Source: Zonotrichia leucophrys gambelii (lineage: Eukaryota > Chordata > Aves > Passeriformes > Passerellidae). From it: a DNA stretch of 64,000 nt. The notes under the pieces were generated by a model. That model was not told where the DNA came from. It saw only the letters and a list, made by a program, of their open reading frames with translations, and searched no databases. A program made the translations under genes and the position numbers. The stretch lies in assembly GCF_028769735.1 (NCBI RefSeq), contig NC_088200.1, positions 73,525,894-73,589,893 of the forward strand. The letters are read 5' to 3'. Below are positions 25,703 to 38,633 of the stretch, piece after piece. Numbering within the stretch: the stretch's first letter is position 1; each line of letters starts with the position of its first letter.

Positions 25703-28225
25703 TATTCTGTGTGTGTATGAATTTGTGCACATGAGCAACACAGTAACATGAGGGGCTTTGTGTAAAGTGAGCCATATGTAGAACATTAATTGCACATATC
25801 AGCCACTGCTGCTGAAATTCTTTATCTTGCACACAGAAGAAGTTTCTACTGAATATCCTGCTTTTTTTTTTTGCCTTATTTTTTTTTTTGGAGGTTTGCA
25901 TACCAGCTACATGAAGGCACTTTTATTTCTGTTGTTTTGAATCTGAGGCTCCAAACTGAATTCTCATTTTCTAAATGCAACTGCTGGAAATTGATGCCTG
26001 AAAACTTTTCAAGCAGTGATCAAAGTCTGATGTGAATTAATTTGTCATCATAACAGAGCACTGCTTACAAGTCATTTCAGGCTGGATTTCAGCAAAGGCA
26101 ATAGATATCTAGGTTGACAATTTCATTTAAAAGGATAGAAAGCCTTACACTTTTCTTTCATTGGTATCTTGATTTAATGAACATACAAACACATCATCAC
26201 CATATGTTCTAAATATCAGCTTCAGTGCTTGTTCTTAGGAAACATCTTGGAAAAATGCCAATGAGGGAAGCTTGGAAGAAGCTTGAAAAGGTTTTGAGAC
26301 ATATTGCTGCAGCTTGGGAAAGCAAATCCACTGGCGACTAATTACTCAAGAATTTAATTTGAATAGCAATGTCAATAAATTGCCAATACATACTTAACAG
26401 ATATATAATGACAGAATTCATGCTAAGCATAACAAAGCCAGTTGTGTTAGTGACTGGATTTCCAAATGCATATGAAACATTAATCTCCACAGCAGGTCAT
26501 AAATATGTGATGAAAATGTCAGGTTTCCTTCCTCACTATGAATCCCTTGGATAAGGTATTATCACAAACAAGACTCTGGGCCAGAGGGACACCTGTCCTT
26601 CCATCCTGAATGTCATCCTTCAATGAAACATCCCACTCCCCAGCTCCCACCTGCTGTCTGATCCCATGCAGAAAAACCCAACACAACCCTCCACATTTTC
26701 CCCACCCTTAACATTCCCACATCTTTGATTTAGCTTTTTCCTGCCCATGAGTGCCCCTTATAGTATTTCTCATTGATTAGTGGCACTTATTTGTGTGAAG
26801 TGACTCATCAACCAAGGCCTCCACTGCTGGCTTTTGCTAACAGAGGGCTTTTAAGCCCTAGCAGTCTTCTTTTTTTAGCCAGATTTTTTTTTTTCCACAG
26901 CAGGAAACTCAGTGAGCTTGAAATAAGAAAAGTGCTGACAATGCTGTCAGAACTTCAACCAAGGCCCCTAGGACAATGTAGCCAAATAGTCAAGTGAGAT
27001 GTGGTTTCATTTCCAAAGTACTGCTCCTATTCTTCAGCAGAGACAATAATTATTGAACAAATCTTCAGGTTCACCCACATTCTCCTCTCTCATGTTTGTT
27101 TTATTTGTTTTTCTCTCAATTTGATGACAGCCAGACTTGCCAGATAATGATGTGGTGGAGGTGGTGTAGAGGATTAATGATGGGTATCAGTGGAGAGCTT
27201 TTGTTCTGAGCACTAAAATATATTTAGGTATTCTCTGCAGCCCAAGGGATTGACAGCAGGATACAAAGCCTTGTACCTCCGTGTGGTCAATTCACAGCCA
27301 CTCCAGGTTAATAAATCATGAGAGCCACAACCCCTGTGTGGCTGCCTGTCAGATGACATGAAATGGCTTCGGGTTTTTTTTGCACATTAGCCACTTGTGG
27401 GTGGGTTTGGCAAAACAAATCGAGGTAGATGATGCTGTCACTGGCTTCAGCACCAGGGCAGCCTGTTCTCACCAGAATTTGGTGAAGCTAATTGCAAACT
27501 TGGGGCAAGAAAGGTGAAAGGGCATTGTGGTTTTCAGTGCTAATTCCACCTCCCAGCCTAAGCTCACCAAAAATGTGCTTTCTTTTACTTTTCTTCAACA
27601 AAATGGTATCAGTTTCATTGGTGGGACTCATAGGATCTAGAGGATGTGGAGGGCTCTGTCAGCAGCACCAGAGAATAGAATTTGGCTAACAAGATACATC
27701 ACCACTGAACTGACCATAGGGTTCCCCAAATGAGCTTTTGAGGCAGTTTGAGATCACAGCCTCAAGATAGCTTCTAAGCTTCTGGAAAATACTTCCAAAA
27801 ATCCCTTTTCTTGATGGAAAAGTCTCACCAAGCCTTCCTGGCCACCCCCCAGAGATTAACTCATTGGTCCAAGGATGGCAAACAACAGGCATCTCTCTGG
27901 GGCCAGTGGAGACTCTTGAGTCTGTCCTGGAGGAGGTGGTCTCTCTGGTAGGGAATAGTCTTTTCCTCTTTTTAGGTTTCCCTTTGAAAAAAAAAATAGT
28001 TGAAAAACAAGTCAGCCATTGACACCTATAAAACCAGACACAGGCAGGACAAGAACCACCAGCTCCTTCTGGAACAGCTCTGAAAGTGAGCAAAGGACAA
28101 AGCAAGGAGAAGAAGTTTGATTGATTCTTTATTTGTTTGTTTATATTTACCTTCCAGGCTCTGCGTATCCATCAGCTTATGATGACCAAGGTATTTCTTG
28201 CTCAAGTCATACCTTTTCTTTCTGT
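25703..28225. other. Unique DNA, no gene seen
   Basis: No supportable gene or mobile element. T runs occur near 25861-25890. At 28137-28200 a pyrimidine tract with AG, 33 bases, then GT resembles a micro-exon, but the donor is weak; this is discussed in the findings. Confidence 0.5.
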
Positions 28226-28253
28226 TTCAGTTAGAACAGCTGTTCTAACTGAA
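28226..28253. repeat. Perfect 28-bp palindrome with no spacer
   Basis: Fourteen bases from 28226 to 28239 are the exact reverse complement of 28240-28253. The centre is the E-box CAGCTG, flanked by the half-sites AGAACA and TGTTCT, which are 2 bp apart. Steroid-receptor elements of the glucocorticoid and androgen class use the same half-sites with a 3-bp spacer, so the match is close but not canonical. It follows a pyrimidine-rich stretch. No transposon or gene boundary is seen beside it. Confidence 0.95.
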
Positions 28254-28628
28254 CTGACTATTCTGGAAAGCCAGACCTCAAGCTCTCAAACTCACGATTT
28301 AAGCAAGCTCAGCCTTTCTAATATAAAGGCAAACAACCTTAGACTCTTTTTGCAGTCTGAGTGTGAATTAAACTCTCTGTCTAGACACCACATGTACTTT
28401 GCTTGGGCTTGAGCTAGGATCCTTTAAGATCTCAAAAGCCAGTGAGCCAGATTAGTACTTGCATGGGAGAACTACATGAAAGGCTGAGTAACTCAGCTAA
28501 GAGCACAAACAAATCAGCTGAAAGTAAACTTAATTCAGTCTTCCTTTCTGGCTTAACAATGTGTTCTGCAGGTTCACTCTCAAGGCCATTCTTTGAGTTT
28601 CTGAGAGAATTACAAGAGCTATCTTAAG

Positions 28629-28650
28629 AAAAAAAAAAAAAAAAAAAAAA
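28629..28650 (+). repeat. A22 homopolymer followed by GA-rich tail
   Basis: Twenty-two A bases followed by GAGAGAAAGAAGAAAGAGA. There is no evidence of a processed pseudogene upstream. Confidence 0.9.
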
Positions 28651-31019
28651 GAGAGAAAGAAGAAAGAGATCATACTGAAATCTAATCCAAAAGCAAATAT
28701 CAGCCCTGCACTTAGACAGGTTTATCTCAAGGTACTTTTATAGCATGCCATAATCTCACTATTATTTAGGGTTTGCAAAGTGACAGCACAAGCAAAGAAC
28801 TGACAACTGTTCATCCTTTCTGAGGCTTTGTTTTATGGGCCAGCAATAAGATAGAGAGGGGATGCATAGGTAAATGATGGCACTGTTTCCTAGTATCTAA
28901 GAGTCACAGAAAAGATATTGGGAGAGAAGAATTGCTCATATTCTCTCACAGCAAAGATGAGTTGATTCAGTGTCAGAGGGAAAAGATACCACCCTCTTAC
29001 AGAGGTGCCAAGGGAAAGGAGCATTCAAGGAGTTCCTTCAACCCATTTCTAGGGGGCTGAAATGTCTTGTCTGCCATGGTCACACATGATCATAGACCTC
29101 CTTTGAGCCAGTAGGGGTTAAAAAGCCCAACTCCCTTTCTATAAGTACAGTGTCATTGTCTGACTGTTGGGTGTTTACCCATTCTGGTATGCACGACACA
29201 CAGCTCACTCCAAAAGAGAATGTCACCTCTTCAGTGTCCATTGCTTGTTGACTTTTTACCACAGACCTTTCTTCTCTTCACAATCAGCTTTCAGAGTAAT
29301 AGCTGCCTCAGCTGGCAGGGAAAAATATAGATATGCTTCTTCTTTTTTGTTTTCTTTTAAGTCACAACTATCTTATTCATCCTCTTCTCCTCATGCAAGA
29401 TATTTCTGAGAGATGGACTGAAAAAAAAAGACAGCAGATGAGACAGTGTCTGCAAAAAAAAAAAAAGCTTCTAATGAAAATAAGTAAAAGAGACAGAGGT
29501 TGGGAAAACAGTCATGCCACTGCTATTGTATCTGGGTGGGGAGGAGATGCTTTCAGACAGGAAGGGTGTAAGCTCATGGCAGAACATCACGCACACAGAT
29601 AGCTTTGAACAATCCCCCTCAGAAATGCGGGGAAGTGTGGCCACGTAAATGTGTGCTCACTCAAAGCAAACATGCTGATGGGTCCTCACATCCAGACAAC
29701 CAGCCAGGTGGCACCCATCTTAGAATTATTACACTCTTCTGGAAGGAAAGGTAGTGCCACCCTTCTGCCACCCACCACTGTCTTTGACAGGAAGACACAG
29801 CTTGGGAATGAGGAATATCATGGATCTGAAAATTATGCCAGATCCCCCAAACCTGACTGCAACTCTTTTACCACAATGTAATCCCTCTTCTCAAATTATT
29901 TAAGCAGACAGAAAACAATAAACCATGTTCAGAGGCCTTGTGGGGGCCCTGTGTACAGAAAGGAGGAAGGAAGTGATTGGTAAGGACAGAGACAAACACA
30001 GCCATCCTCTTGAAATGCTAACTCCCTTATTACATTTTCAAGACCTCTTGATTGAGATGATAACTTACTGTTTTCTGCAGCCATTATTGAAAGCTTGTGC
30101 AGTCTCATCTCCCATATTTTTCTAGTATCTATTATGTGTGTGTAAGAAGCACTCTTAATGTGGAGGTAAAGAAAGGGAAGCTGTATTATCTTTCTGCTGG
30201 AGAGGTTTTATCTTTAGTGATTGCATTAACCTGAAAGAAACACCAAAAACCCCCTCTAGCACACTTGTTCTGCTCCACCACTCGTCTCCTCAGCTCTCAC
30301 AGCTCATTGCAGCTCTCTGCCTGGAAGATCAAGAGTCTGCTTAAAATGAGAGTACCGCATTCAAGCCACAGGAAAATCCCCAGAGGAGGGGATCCTGGCC
30401 TGAGAAAGGTCAGACAGGTGTTGTTCCTGGCCTCAACAGGAGCTGGATGATGCTGGAAGGTGCAAGCAGAGACAGAAGTGCAGTTATTCCATGCTGGAGG
30501 TGACAGACATTTATTATTAATGAGGGCTCTCACAGAGCAGCTTGGCCCTCAGAAATCCCCAGTGCTCTGGAGATAGCAGAGATGTCCATTTGTCAGCGGA
30601 GCAGATGCCTTGCAAAAGATAACTCAGCCTGACCACACCACGTTCCTGGGTTAATTTTCTTCTCCAGGGTCCTCAGGAGCGAACACACACCAGACCCACT
30701 CTGGTATCAGTGACATCCATCCCCAGAGACTGAGAGCAAGCAGGATCTGGACAGGATCAGGCCACAGGAGGCCTCAGTGAAGGACCAAAGACACAGCTCA
30801 GAAGCAGGGAGATCAGAGGCTGCCATCCACAGGAGTGTGGTGCTCCAAGGTTGCCACGCACTGGGTGCAGCAGGCAGAGCAGAAATGGCGTGCACACGCA
30901 GCAGAATTCCATCCATGGGGAGAAAAAGGTTTGTGGCACTCACCAGCTGCAAACATGCGGGCCAAACTGTGCAGGTTGGTCTGCTGGAAAGGCTTAGTGC
31001 TGCCATTAAGGGCCCCAAA
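28651..31019. other. Unique DNA, no gene seen
   Basis: No supportable gene. The part from about 30560 to 31010 is somewhat richer in G and C and carries overlapping frames on both strands of about 100 codons. One of these, on the minus strand next to the CR1 fragment, has exon-like edges and is reported as a finding rather than a gene. Confidence 0.45.
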
Positions 31020-31374
31020 GATGAGGAGGGGTCTGAAACATTGGTTAGTCTGGAGAAGACAGAGAGGGGATCTCAGTAACACACACAAAATTCCTGCAGG
31101 TGCCAAGGGAAGGGTGTCTGACTCTTTTCAATGGTGCCAAGAGACGGGACGAGGAGTAATGGCCATTATCTAAACCGCAAAAATTTCCACCTCAACACAA
31201 GGAAGAACTTCTTCCCATTGGGGGTGCTAAAGCACTGGAACATGAGGGTGTGAAGTCTTCTGGAAGCACCTCAAACCCACCTGGGTGTGTTCTCATGTCA
31301 CCTGCTCCAGGTGACCCTGGTGGGACTGGGGGATCTCCAGAGGTCCCTTCCAACCCCACCCATCCTGTGATTAA
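31020..31374 (+). repeat. CR1 LINE 3' end, plus strand
   Basis: The sequence follows the 3' end of an avian CR1 element: a GACTCTTTTCAATGGTGCC segment, then CCACCTCAACACAAGGAAG and AACTTCTTCCCATT, then GCACTGGAACA, and finally a 3' UTR with CTCCAGAGGTCCCTTCCAAC ending near CATCCTGTGATT. It is 5'-truncated, as most CR1 copies are, and the coding part holds stops and frameshifts. The left boundary is approximate because similarity fades between 31005 and 31050. Confidence 0.8.
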
Positions 31375-31377
31375 GCA

Positions 31378-33383
31378 GGGAAAGGAAGTTTTCAAGCACG
31401 ACAGACACAAACTGTATTGAAGAGTCTTTCTCCTTGGGCCCGACTGGCTTCTTTTTCCTTGGGCCTACTCGGCCTCCACACCAAGGAGGGAAACCTGTGG
31501 AAAGCATGGAAGAAAAATGAGTGCAAAACGCTGGTGGGCAGAACCTCAGAAGGAACAACATCATGAGAAGCTGGATTCAGTGAGGAAGGAGGCCTCACCC
31601 ATAGGCAGTTCTGGGTGTTTAAAGGACAGGCTCAGAGCCAAAAGGAGAATGGTGGGAAACAGCAATAGCAGGCTTGGTACCCCAGCAGAGGTGTAGCAAT
31701 CCACAGCATTGTGCAAATCCATTCCTGCTCATCTCTCAATGATTCCAGCCATAAAGGAGTTCAGCCAGGTGCAAGTTGTGCAAGGTTTCTCCCAGCCACA
31801 CACTCAGAAGGATTTCAGGCCTGAATTTCAGTGTTGTAATGGTTACCGGAGCCATGTGTTGCCTCAGTGAACTCACAGTTTCCTGAATAATGTGATCAGA
31901 AATTTCCGTGATGAGAAATCTCTCATTCATTGAGTCTTCTCCACTTTGGAGGTCCAAGGGCAACTGGGGGCATTAGTGGAGCAGCCACCTAAAAGGGCTG
32001 TAACATTTCACTGAAAGAGATAACTGCTGTTTTGCAAAAGTAAATCAAGGCAGAAAGAAAAGGTGTGATATTCTTAAGGTAACAGAGCAGTAAATAGGTG
32101 TATTCAAAAAGAAAATTTAAATCTCCCCATAAATTGTCCCATGTTCTACTTATTTTTGCAGTGAGACCAGACACAGGAAAAAAAGATTTTTCTGAGACCA
32201 GACATAGGAATAAAAAAAGGGTGCAGGAGCAGTGTTATTTTGAAACCTATATTTAATCAAGAGCAAGCAATACTTAAAAATGATTTCTTTTTAATTCTAT
32301 ATGTATTAGAACAACAAGGTGGGGGAGATTTCTCCCAGCCTTGGTGTTTTCTGCCAGCACAAGGGGTTTAGAATAGCCCACACAGTGTTCCTCACAAGGA
32401 TGCTCATCACAGAGGTGACCTTTGGGTGATCACTGGACCAGTCAGACACCTCTGCATGGGCACAGCATCAGCTGAAGGCAGAGCTGGGCTTCCTCAGGGA
32501 GAGATCTCATCCCTGGATTAACTGAGGGACCCACCTTATCTCCTTTTATTAGCACGGTGCCATCTGGGACGCTCCTGGTGCAAAGTGGAAGTTCAGAGGG
32601 CTGCCATTCCTTCCCTGAGTCCAATTCTCCCAGTCCTAATTGTATTTTATTTGCTGCCTATGATTCTTACCCTGGCAACCTCACATTCCCTTAGTCTGGG
32701 CACAGAGCAGCATTAGGGCTCTCTGGAAGATAACACACCTAATCAAATCAGCTGCTGGATGATCTTGAAATAATACCCTTTACCAACAGAAGACAAAAAA
32801 GTGAATATGTGTATAAACAGGGCGCAGCACTTGGGCTACAGATCAGGAGTAATGTTCCTCAACATAAATGAAGGTCTGTCTTCCAGAACACCTTCAAAGA
32901 TAAATTTTGCTGCAGATAAATAAGATTAAAAATAAAAATAAAAACAAAACCCCAAATAAATATCAAAATGTATATATTTATAAATATAAATATATAAAAC
33001 AAAAATAAAATAAAAAAGATAAATGCATGCTGTGGAAAGCCTTGGGCCCTTGCACTGCAAAGGGTGGGCAGAGCTGAGGGAATTTGGGATGTAAGGGAAT
33101 GTGGGGTCTGTCTCTGAGACTGCCTCTCCACTCCTGTGTCTGCCTCCTGATCACCGCCCACCACACAGGCACCTAGAGCTGTATTACTGCCTCTCCTGCT
33201 CCAGTGGTCAGTCCCCAACAACACCACAAATCCAGATTGGGACGACAAATAATGAGGGTTATGAACAGATAATGGAATTTTCTAGGCTTATCTAATTCTT
33301 GTGGTCACATGCAATTCCTGACATAGGTCAGATGAGTTCAATTTCCCCAAGATATTTCTCTTTATGTAGAAGTGCAAAAAAAA
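31378..33383. other. Unique DNA, no gene seen
   Basis: No supportable gene. A run of AAAAT- and AAATA-type sequence occupies about 32925-33020, giving a low-complexity patch and a long meaningless minus-strand hydrophobic frame. Confidence 0.55.
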
Positions 33384-33415
33384 CCCCCCAAAAAAACCCC
33401 AAAAAACCCCAACCC
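33384..33415 (-). other. G-quadruplex motif on the minus strand, GGGGTTTT-like
   Basis: The plus strand reads C6 A7 C4 A6 C4 A2 C3, so the minus strand has four G tracts with loops of 2, 6 and 7. The pattern resembles the GGGGTTTT repeats of ciliate telomeres, but it is only a simple-sequence tract here and not a vertebrate TTAGGG repeat. It may be able to fold as a G-quadruplex. Confidence 0.65.
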
Positions 33416-34275
33416 ACTGCTGCACACTAGTCAGATGCACTGCACCTTGATTCATAAGCAGAGGGTTTAAAGACTTCAACCTTTTGCAACTGCAAAAATG
33501 GATTTGCAAGCCCTTGTATCTGAATGATAGTGATTTTTTTGCATGTATGGAGGTCCCAGGGTGCTTACCTGTTGACCACCATTAGCTGCAAGAACACCCT
33601 TTCACTCTGAAACATAAAGCCTTTCAGTTTTACAGATTATTATTTAATTATTGACCAGCATCAGCTTATCCTGGCCTAGTGGGACCACTCTTTGGCCACA
33701 CATGCTGTGATATAATACAGAAACGTGAATCAGACAAAGAAAGGAGCTCTTTTTAATTTAAAACATACGTCCTGATTCCCATTGATCCTATTATGCACCT
33801 TCACAGCAGATTAACATGTCATTCAACTAGCAAACCAAAGAAATAAAGCAAGGTGTCACACACAGAAAATGCCTCCATGACAGAAGGCACCACCACCCTA
33901 CATGCACAAGGGAGCTTAAGCAATTAAGGATAAGAAATATATTCTTAACAGGAAAACATGCACCATGCAGTAAAAGCAATTCCTTCCTCTATTTAAGCTG
34001 TAAAGAAATATTCCCCCCTAGCAGCAAGCTATGATGGATGGGAGAGTCAGTCAGTTTTTAACTACTGTAGCAATACTGCAGTTATCTTGATTTACACCAG
34101 CTGAGGATCTGAACACAGTGATCTTCAACGATCTGCCAAAAGCTCAAACTTCTTTTGTTCTTCCTTCAAAACATTTTTTGTGGAAAAGAACGGCAGTTTC
34201 CAGGCATTTTGCCATGGTAATGGCAAGGGTCCACCAGGGAAAAATTCAGGATGTTGTCCTAGGAGCACAATCACA
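33416..34275. other. Unique DNA, no gene seen
   Basis: No exon, RNA gene or mobile element that I can support. Confidence 0.55.
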
Positions 34276-34328
34276 CTTCTTTCCTCTTTTTTTCCCCCTC
34301 TCTCTCTTTCTTTTTCCTCTTTCCCTCT
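34276..34328 (+). repeat. Pyrimidine-rich (CT)n tract
   Basis: About 53 bases made only of C and T, including CTCTCTCTCTTTC. This is a simple repeat with triplex-forming potential. Confidence 0.8.
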
Positions 34329-36401
34329 GACTGATGTGTTTTTCATGCAGGAACGGCCACAGTAAGCCCAGGATCAGTTTTGGGAACACTCACAAACATG
34401 TCAATCTTTGCATATGATTACTCACAGAGGAGGAATGCATTATATAACTGCTGTCTTTGTCTGAAATCCATCAGTCTTCCGATTATTTAGTGAAGACTCT
34501 CAGATGTCCTTTCCCTTCTCCATTTGCAGCTTCTCTCACCCTTGGACTTCTCCAGTGCAGCCTGCAGCTTCCAGAGGAAGAGGAGCAGACAGATGCTCTT
34601 TTGGTAGCTGTCAGTGTCTGTTCCTGTAAGAGATGGAGAGGTTGCTCTTGATCATAGGGAGCAGATAGTCTTTGGTTGCAGACTGAGCACCTTCTCCTGC
34701 AGTAGTATTCAGCAGGAAATAAAAACAGGCAAAACCAGGGGGGAAAAAAAAAATCAGTTTATGGGTAAGAACTCTTATGTCAGCACCAATTCCCAAAATG
34801 CAGTTTACTCAGGAACACAATTTCTGTCCCCAAAAGGCCAGACAGCCATGCTACAGGTCTATTCACAAATATGAATTTCAACATGCACATACAGTCAAAG
34901 GCTTGTTCTTTGTGTTGTTCTTAACATTACTGTAAATTAGCATATGATAATGCTATTTCTCCTATTAGAGCCTTGGTATGTTTTGCCCTGTAGCTGTGAT
35001 TAGGGAAAGAAAAGGAGGATAAGCTTAAAACCTGGGTTTTTTCCCCCAACTAGGTTAACACAAACACAGCCCAAGTTGTGCTTGGAAAAAAAAAGCCATT
35101 TCAGAGCAGGCATAATATTCCATGCCTGTTATTAAAATACTTGAGCTCATGCTGAACAGATTAATAGGGCTGAACCAGCAAAAAAAGAAATCTCATAATG
35201 CATTTCTTTGCAGGGATTCCACATCCATGTCGCATTCTTCATCAAGGCAGGTATAGAAATTACTTTGCTACAATGCCTTTGTTAAAGCCCAGCTCTGAAT
35301 GGCATGTGTTTAGCACTCACTGGTCCCATGAGTCTGGACATACATACATGTATAAAGGGGCAACAACTATTGCAACAATATGTGTTCACTCACCAGGTAT
35401 TTGTACAAATATCATCTTCTCCCCAAACTGGCATCCTGTTTGTGTCTGTAAATGCAGGGCAGATTGCTGGTGACTGACAGTTATTATCTTCCTGGGGCTG
35501 CTGGGTGGCAAAACCATCAATTCAGCTGACATGAGGCAAAGGGGAATATTTAACCTGCAGAGGCTGGGAGTCCAGCATTCCTAAAAAGACATCTTGCATA
35601 CCTCATATATTACCACCACAACTGGAGCACACGTCTGTGGCTTTGGCAGGCCCTCGCTTTGTTTGTTCTGCATCCAGGTCCTGTTGCTGCTGTCACGCCA
35701 GCAACTTGCATGATCACCCAAGACAGCATAAATAGATATAACTTAATATCTCCTCAGGAGATTATTACAGAACTGCTATGCTTGAAATTAGGCACCATGA
35801 TGCATTTTGCATCAGGAGCGCACAACCAGGAGCAAGAGGCCTGTCAGCAAAGCAAATTTCAGATGAAGCATGCTAATACTGAGCTGGAAAAGGCCTTCTC
35901 ACCAGCAATCATTTTGTGTGGGTAGTGAGATATTCCAGCCAGCCAGCCATACATCATGAATATCAATTACCACACGGACACATGCAAACAGACGCGCACA
36001 TGCACACACACAAACACTGAGCTGGCTTGCTAATTGTCTGATAAAATCTGGATGCTTCATAACAAAGTGATTTCAGTGGCTGCCAAAAAGAAAAGTCTTT
36101 GTACAGCAAGATATTTTAGCAGGAAAAAAAAGAAAACAAAAAAAAAACCAGAGGGTGAGTAGAAAAGAGGATTCAGTTCATGAACATGTGGTTTCAGAAC
36201 TCCTTGTTTTGGATGAAATCTGCTGACACAAAAGCAAAGCCTTAACGCTGATGCTGGAAAGGTTGCACTTCACTCAAGTTTGAGTGAAGAATGGAAGACA
36301 GGGAGATCTCTACATGGCTTGCTTTTAACATTCTGAGAATCTTCCCTCCCTGATACCTTGCAACAGGCATAAAGGTGACTGTCAGGGTCTTGCTGTGCAG
36401 C
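34329..36401. other. Unique DNA, no gene seen
   Basis: No supportable gene. A 14-bp palindrome TATTTGTACAAATA lies at 35398-35411, and a short CA-rich stretch is near 35995-36015. The 36020-36110 segment is a possible conserved non-coding element, on general appearance only. Confidence 0.5.
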
Positions 36402-36484
36402 ATCTCTCTCTCCCTCCCTCTCTCTCTTTCTATGTATATCCATAATCTACGTATCTGTGTATCTGTATCTATATTTATATATCT
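36402..36484 (+). repeat. Compound (CT)n and (TATC)-like microsatellite
   Basis: A CT/CCCT tract at 36402-36430 passes into degenerate TATC, TGTATC and TATATT units up to 36484. Slippage-prone simple sequence. Confidence 0.8.
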
Positions 36485-38600
36485 TGGAGACCTACCAGAT
36501 TTCCATGATGGCTGCAGCTGTGTTCTGGAGGTTCATTCAAAGCCTGGAGTATATGTTGGCAGCTTGGTGGGGAATCTCTCCCCTGGCTCAGGGAGACCTC
36601 ACCTGATTTGTGTTCTATTATCATGTGCATTGTTCTTACAAGTGGGAGGCAACTTTGTTCAGTTTTGGAAGAACACTAGGGGAGGAGAGAGGATGGAGCT
36701 ATAAAGATGTGTGCTCTTTCACATCTATTTCTCTCCCCAGTTCTTCAGACCAAGTATCTATTGCCTTCTCCAGGCAGGAGAACAATGCACCTTGTTCTCA
36801 AGGACATTTTCCTGCTTGTTTTCATTCAGGCAAACAACTCCTTTTTAATCCTCTCCTTTAAGGTTAGTCTGGTATTTTTGGTGTTGTTTTTGAAAAGAAG
36901 TTAAAAAAATACAACAACCCAAAACTAAATAAATCAGATTATAGAAAACAATGTCTCTTACACTTGTCAGGTTCCCACACCATGCTTCACATGGTGGGTC
37001 CCACCCAGTTCCATGAGTCCACTTTGCATCACCATTGTCATGTCATGGATGTGCTGATAAAAACAGACAAGAGGTTGGGAAATTTCCAAGTTTAAGAGGT
37101 GGGGTTTTAAAACTGTAACAAAAAAAAAAAAAAGAAGCCAAAAAACACCAACAAAACCAAAACACTTTTGCAACCAGAAATAATTCTTAAAAAACAGAAA
37201 CTTGTAAAATGCTACCTATGTAAATTTCACTTTAAAAAAAAAAGGAAAATACTTCATATTTTGGATGGTGATTCATTTTCTCTCCATCTTTATGAAAACA
37301 ATTGAACAATCCAGCATGAACTGAACCATGCCACAAGCAGCCTCCTCCTCTCACTTGGTACATGTATCAGAAGCAGAGCACTTTGGCTTAGCACTAGGTA
37401 TTCCACAAGCTCATCCCGTTTGCTAGTTTAATCCTCATCAATACTGCTATCCTCCACGCTCCACCTCATCCTCTGAAAAGAAATGCAAATGAATGAGATT
37501 TATAGCCTGGGATGTTTTAAAGTTTTCAAACAAGGTGGGGCTTCCACTGCCCACCAGGCTCAATGAGGAGCATTTGGTTGCAAATTCCTTTGACTGAGCA
37601 ATTCTGTGTGCATGTCAGCAACACTGCTCAAGAGTGCCAGCATCCTCCACCCCCTTCTTTGCTTTCTTAGAAGCACATTTCAAAGCCTCCTTGGACTGCT
37701 TGGCCTCTTGCTGTGCAAACAAGCAATGCAGGGCACATCTGTAATCACAGCAGATTCTTCTGTATGCATTAACTCCAGACCAGACTTAAAAAAAGTGAAT
37801 ATGTCCAAGCCAGGGATCACCTCAAGTTCATTCATTCCTGCTCAAGACCCTGACATTCTTCCCTCTCAGCTGGGTTTCTGGGGACTGACAGCACCTGGTT
37901 TTGCAGTCAGTAACTCTCAGCCTGAAGGCAAAAAAACCCCACCATCACCCTCCCCCAGCATGAAACACTGGGAAGATCTTTTAAAAATGAGCTCTCTCAT
38001 GAACTTGAAATTAGGTTTTTCAACGTGGTTTGGCCACTCCTGGGTATTTTTGGTCATTTTTCCTTTCTTTCTAGGCAGACAGTGACATTTCACTGTCTGG
38101 CTTGACTAGGGTGACTTAGACCTTCAGACAAAAGGAGGACAGAAGCAAAGCTCAAGGTTGTGGTAGCTGGTTCACTGTCAGCACACTAAACACAGACCTT
38201 TCCCATATGAAAACCAGCACAGCTGGTGGGGCTGAGATGCCTGGGATGTCTTGGCAATGTGACTCAAGCCCAGACAAACTCTTTCAGGACAGCAGCACGA
38301 GTTTGTCCAACATAGCCACGACGATGAACTGTCATTGCACAAAGTAAAATTCATGGTTTCCATCCTCTTGCAATGGTCAGCTGTCCACATCACTAAAATA
38401 ACCCGTGCTAATTGGCACCTACCTCAGCAGAGAGCCCAATGATTAGAAAGATGTGGAGAATGAACTCCAAGCTTGAGGTGATACCTCTAGGTCAGAGATG
38501 AGCAAAAATTGGCAAGACAAGTGAAACAGCCACTTCCTCCACCTGCGCTGTGGATGAATAAAGGACTTTATATTCCAGAACTGTCAATCTGGCTTCTTCT

Positions 38601-38602
<2 letters not shown>
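36485..38602. other. Unique DNA, no gene seen
   Basis: No supportable gene. The plus-strand frame 37606-38085 (159 codons) matches no family that I know and lacks exon-type edges. An A-rich patch lies near 37120-37170. Confidence 0.5.

Positions 38603-38633
<31 letters not shown>
38603..38633 (+). repeat. T31 homopolymer
   Basis: Thirty-one T bases followed by CCCCAG, preceded by a CTTCTTCTTC stretch. The T-run plus CCCCAG imitates a strong splice acceptor, but no coding exon follows it. The length is likely to vary. Confidence 0.9.

Noticed and set aside
37606..38085. A 159-codon plus-strand frame
   Set aside because: No recognisable family, no promoter or splice context and no repeat origin; length is within chance for 64 kb searched in six frames.
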